Source: Sphaerochaetaceae bacterium (GTDB lineage Bacteria; Spirochaetota; Spirochaetia; Sphaerochaetales; Sphaerochaetaceae). From it: a stretch of 18,129 bases of DNA. Within the stretch, counting starts at the first letter, position 1; every line of letters starts with the position of its first letter. The DNA is taken from assembly GCA_016302165.1 (NCBI GenBank), contig JAEDOD010000029.1:1-18129 (forward strand), given 5' to 3'. A model generated the notes under the pieces. That model was not told where the DNA came from, made no database searches, and saw only the letters and a list, made by a program, of their open reading frames with translations. Of the stretch, positions 16,126 through 18,129 are shown in pieces. Made by a program: the position numbers and the translations under genes.

Positions 16126-17958
16126 ATGAAAGGAAGGATTATGGGCGTCTCAGTCAGTGCTCCAGTGGATAAGGAGATTCTCTTTCGGACAGCCGAAAAG
16201 GGAGATATCGTAAGGCTTAAGGAAATTGTTGAGTACACAGGAACTAACCTGGACCAGAGGGATGAGGAAGGTAACGATGTGCTTCACTATGGAGCACTCT
16301 CCAACCATAGACCGACTCTGGAATATCTAGTAGAGCGGTGTTCCTTCTCTCCATTGAGAGGAAACTGCAGAGGAATCACTCCCTACGACATAGCCTACAG
16401 GGAAAAGAAGGAAGTAACATTGGAATATTTCAGGGAAGTCTCAGGCTTTTCCTATGAGGAGGGATACCATAATCCCGTAGAGAGAGGCTTCTTCCCGGAT
16501 CCTTCCCTGATCCGTGTTGGAGAAGACTACTATATGGTGAACTCCTCCTTCCATTTCTTTCCCTGCATTCCAATTTCCCATTCCAGGGACCTGGTCCATT
16601 GGAAGGTCATAGGCCATGCAATTACAAGACCCGAGTGGGCAGAACTGGATGATAAGGAAGGAGGAAGAGGATACTGGGCTCCAGATATCTCATATCACAG
16701 CGGACGCTTCTACATTACAGCTACTTTAAGATGCAATGACGACAGCAAAGAGAAGCGTATCCAGATGGTGACTTCCTCCACGTCTCCGGAGGGCCCCTAC
16801 GATAAGCCCAGCTGGATCCATGATGACGGCATCGATCCTTCCATCTTCCACGATGATGACGGAAGAAAGTATATGCTCCTAAATCGTGGAGCAAGGATTT
16901 TCCAGCTTAGCTCCGACTGTAGGGAGAAGATAGGAGAAGCTTCACTGTTGTGGCTTGGGGAGTGCAGAAAGAATCCTGAAGGTCCACATATCCTCAAAAA
17001 GGATGGTTTCTATTATCTTTTCCTTGCCGAAGGCGGTACAGGCATGGGCCACAGGGTGACCTGTGCCAGGGCAAAAAACCTTTACGGGCCTTATGAGCCA
17101 TGCCCTCATAATCCGATAGTAAGGCAGAATGACGAGATGCAGATCCTCCAGTGCTGTGGCCACGGTATGGCTGTGGATACTCCTTCCGGTGATTGGTATA
17201 TGGCCTACCTTACTCTTCGCCATTCAAAGGATGGATATGGCTTCACAGGTCGTGAAACCTGTCTTGATCCCATGTATTGGGATAAGGACGGCTGGCCTGT
17301 GGTGAACGGAGGAAAGGGCCCCGCTGTTTTCTCTCCTCTTCCAAAGGCCACAGAAAGCGGAAAGGAATATCCGGATGCCTACTATTATCCATCCTGGTGC
17401 CATAGGCTTTGGACAACTCCAAGGCCCTTGAAAAAGGATAAGGTCTGGACAGAAGGGGAAAGTCTCTTCCTTACAGGAAGCGGCGGGGACCTGAATTCCA
17501 AGGAAACGCGAAGTATTCTTCTTGAAAGGCAGAGGGAGTTTGAGTTCACGGCAGAGTGTACTCTCTCTACAGAAAGCTTGAAGGAAGGTGAGAGCGCCGG
17601 CATTGCATCCTACTACGACGAAAACAGCTACATCAAATTCGGAGTGGCTGTAAAGGATGGAAGGAAGGGAATCCTTCTTGCCCACTATGTGGGGGAGGAA
17701 TATGAAGAGCTTTCCTTTACTCCATTTCCCGATATGGATTCTACTGTGGTGCTGAAACAGGAGTGCTCTGGAAAGAGAAGAGTATTCTCCACTTCCTTCT
17801 ACAGTAAAACCATTGAGGATGCTGTATGCCTGGCAAGCGAAGGCCTGAAGAAGGGAAAGCGTTTTACAGGTGCCATGGTTGGAATCTATGTGGAGGGAGA
17901 GAGCACTGTGGAGTTCAAGACCTGGTCTTCAGACTTTATTGCTGAAGATTCCTTCTGA
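16126..17958 (+). CDS. Ankyrin-repeat/GH43 glycosidase fusion (beta-xylosidase/alpha-arabinofuranosidase type)
   Basis: A 610-residue protein in three parts. Residues about 16-107 look like three ankyrin repeats (EKGDIVRLKEIVE; EEGNDVLHYGA; CRGITPYDIA). The GH43 five-bladed propeller follows, with all three catalytic acids visible: D125 (base) in GFFPDPS, D237 in GIDPSIFHD, and E285 (acid) in NPEGPHIL. The C-terminal beta-sandwich (about 435-605, LLERQREFEFTAEC) matches the GH43 C2 domain of beta-xylosidases and arabinofuranosidases. There is no signal peptide, so it acts in the cytoplasm on imported oligosaccharides. ATG 16126 has AAGGAAGG upstream; ATG 16141 is an alternative that keeps all domains. 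An intracellular glycosidase with an ankyrin cap is unusual; the cap may bind a partner protein or cover the active site. Confidence 0.88.
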   Translation: MKGRIMGVSVSAPVDKEILFRTAEKGDIVRLKEIVEYTGTNLDQRDEEGNDVLHYGALSNHRPTLEYLVERCSFSPLRGNCRGITPYDIAYREKKEVTLEYFREVSGFSYEEGYHNPVERGFFPDPSLIRVGEDYYMVNSSFHFFPCIPISHSRDLVHWKVIGHAITRPEWAELDDKEGGRGYWAPDISYHSGRFYITATLRCNDDSKEKRIQMVTSSTSPEGPYDKPSWIHDDGIDPSIFHDDDGRKYMLLNRGARIFQLSSDCREKIGEASLLWLGECRKNPEGPHILKKDGFYYLFLAEGGTGMGHRVTCARAKNLYGPYEPCPHNPIVRQNDEMQILQCCGHGMAVDTPSGDWYMAYLTLRHSKDGYGFTGRETCLDPMYWDKDGWPVVNGGKGPAVFSPLPKATESGKEYPDAYYYPSWCHRLWTTPRPLKKDKVWTEGESLFLTGSGGDLNSKETRSILLERQREFEFTAECTLSTESLKEGESAGIASYYDENSYIKFGVAVKDGRKGILLAHYVGEEYEELSFTPFPDMDSTVVLKQECSGKRRVFSTSFYSKTIEDAVCLASEGLKKGKRFTGAMVGIYVEGESTVEFKTWSSDFIAEDSF

Positions 17959-18003
17959 GAAGAAACAAGTAGAAGACAAAAAGGGGCTGAGAAGAGAATT
18001 ACG

Positions 18004-18023
18004 TGTGCCCCTGAAGTTGGACA
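18004..18023 (-). repeat. Probable terminal inverted repeat of the IS3-family element
   Basis: TGTGCCCCTGAAGTTGGACA on the plus strand is the presumed outermost 20 bases of the insertion sequence. The exact boundary could also be 18006. The partner repeat lies outside the window, so it is identified only by resemblance to IS150-group ends and by its position just past the transposase end. Confidence 0.6.
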
Positions 18024-18039
18024 ATCAATATTATTATGA

Positions 18040-18083
18040 GACTTGCTTTCAGATCATGAGGAGGCAAGCCTTTTATTTTATTT
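18040..18083 (+). terminator. Possible intrinsic terminator for the cluster, inside the IS end
   Basis: On the plus strand CTTGCTTTC (18042-18050) pairs with GGAGGCAAG (18060-18068), with two G-U pairs, around a nine-base loop. It is followed by CC and the T-rich tail TTTTATTTTATTT. It is the first terminator-like structure after the GH43 stop at 17958. Part of it overlaps the transposase 3' end, so it may be a property of the insertion sequence rather than the original operon terminator. Confidence 0.5.
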
Positions 18084-18129
18084 GGTATCTCTTCTCATTA
18101 TAAAACTTGATATACATATCAATAGCTTC
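18073..18129 (-). pseudogene. IS3-family transposase, C-terminal end (partial, probably frameshifted)
   Basis: The minus strand reads EAIDMYIKFYNEKRYQIK then TAA at 18075-18073. The YI-x-FYNEKR-x-Q motif is characteristic of the C-terminus of IS3-family (rve, DDE) transposases. The expected continuation is present in another frame as KGLPPHDLKASL, resembling the family's KLKGLSPxEYR ending. A one-base slip in the A-rich stretch around 18072-18082 therefore seems to have truncated the protein, or the early stop is natural. The catalytic core lies outside the window. Confidence 0.65.

Larger units (their letters stand above)
18004..18129 (-). mobile_element. 3' end of an IS3-family insertion sequence (IS150-like group), running off the right edge
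   Basis: Read on the minus strand, the right edge contains the last codons of an IS3-type transposase followed by a terminal repeat ending in ...GTCCAACTTCAGGGGCACA. The plus-strand outer end TGTGCCCCTGAAGTTGGACA begins with TG, as IS3-family ends do, and shares the TGC-CCC...GTTGGAC pattern of IS150-group ends. The element would extend beyond the window. Its other end and any target duplication cannot be seen. Confidence 0.7.

Noticed and set aside
17982..18012. AGGGGC...GCCCCT inverted repeat as the cluster terminator
   Set aside because: The 19-base loop is large, no T-tract follows, and the right arm is part of the insertion-sequence terminal repeat, so the pairing is probably accidental.
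18107..18122. TTGATAT-AC-ATATCAA palindrome as an operator
   Set aside because: It falls within the minus-strand IS3 transposase codons for AIDMYIK, so the symmetry is most simply explained by coding sequence.
1..18129. CRISPR arrays, tRNA or rRNA genes
   Set aside because: No regularly spaced repeats and no recognisable tRNA or rRNA sequence were seen; nearly all of the window is protein coding.

Overview
The window is one long catabolic locus, almost entirely plus-strand, for importing and breaking down a carbohydrate that I cannot identify for certain. Most likely it is a soluble plant- or host-derived oligosaccharide containing uronic acid and pentose. The host looks like a diderm anaerobe, with a Sphaerochaetaceae-type gut spirochaete as best guess. 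The solute-binding protein has an ordinary signal peptide and no lipobox Cys, so it is a free periplasmic protein, whereas monoderms normally lipid-anchor it. AGGAGG-type ribosome sites and heavy AGA/AGG arginine use are also seen. The phylum is inferred from sequence style, not proven.

Layout. Bases 2-55 are the tail of an upstream gene, and 81-1028 is an aminoglycoside-phosphotransferase-fold kinase that probably belongs to that upstream unit. An AT-rich 309-base gap (1029-1337) then precedes the main cluster. From 1338 to 17958 eleven genes follow with no gap above about 75 bases and several start/stop contacts: two LplB/YtcP-type ABC permeases, a TIM-barrel sugar epimerase, a flavin/iron-sulfur protein of the dihydroorotate/dihydropyrimidine dehydrogenase family, a Gfo/Idh/MocA oxidoreductase, the solute-binding protein, a heparinase II/III-like polysaccharide lyase, a second epimerase, a second Gfo/Idh/MocA enzyme, a membrane-anchored AraC regulator, a third Gfo/Idh/MocA enzyme, an Ldh2-type NAD(P)H dehydrogenase, and a GH43 glycosidase carrying N-terminal ankyrin repeats. 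(Counting every one of these gives thirteen coding sequences.) Strong hairpins without T-tracts follow the binding-protein gene and the Ldh2 gene. At the right edge (18004-18129) lies the 3' end of an IS3-family insertion sequence on the minus strand, with its terminal repeat and the last codons of its transposase.

How the genes fit together (inference). The binding protein and two permeases bring oligosaccharide into the cytoplasm. No ATPase is present, so a shared MsmX-type ATPase encoded elsewhere is expected. Neither the lyase nor the GH43 enzyme has a signal peptide, so depolymerisation is cytoplasmic. Three NAD(P)-dependent Gfo/Idh/MocA enzymes, two xylose-isomerase-like TIM barrels, an Ldh2 reductase and an FMN/Fe-S protein make an unusually redox-heavy set. 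This suggests oxidation-assisted glycoside cleavage or reduction of an unsaturated or keto-sugar intermediate rather than simple hydrolysis. The AraC protein, with an extracytoplasmic sensor segment between two membrane helices, is the likely local regulator. The most unusual items are the iron-sulfur flavoprotein with an altered active site and the ankyrin-GH43 fusion.
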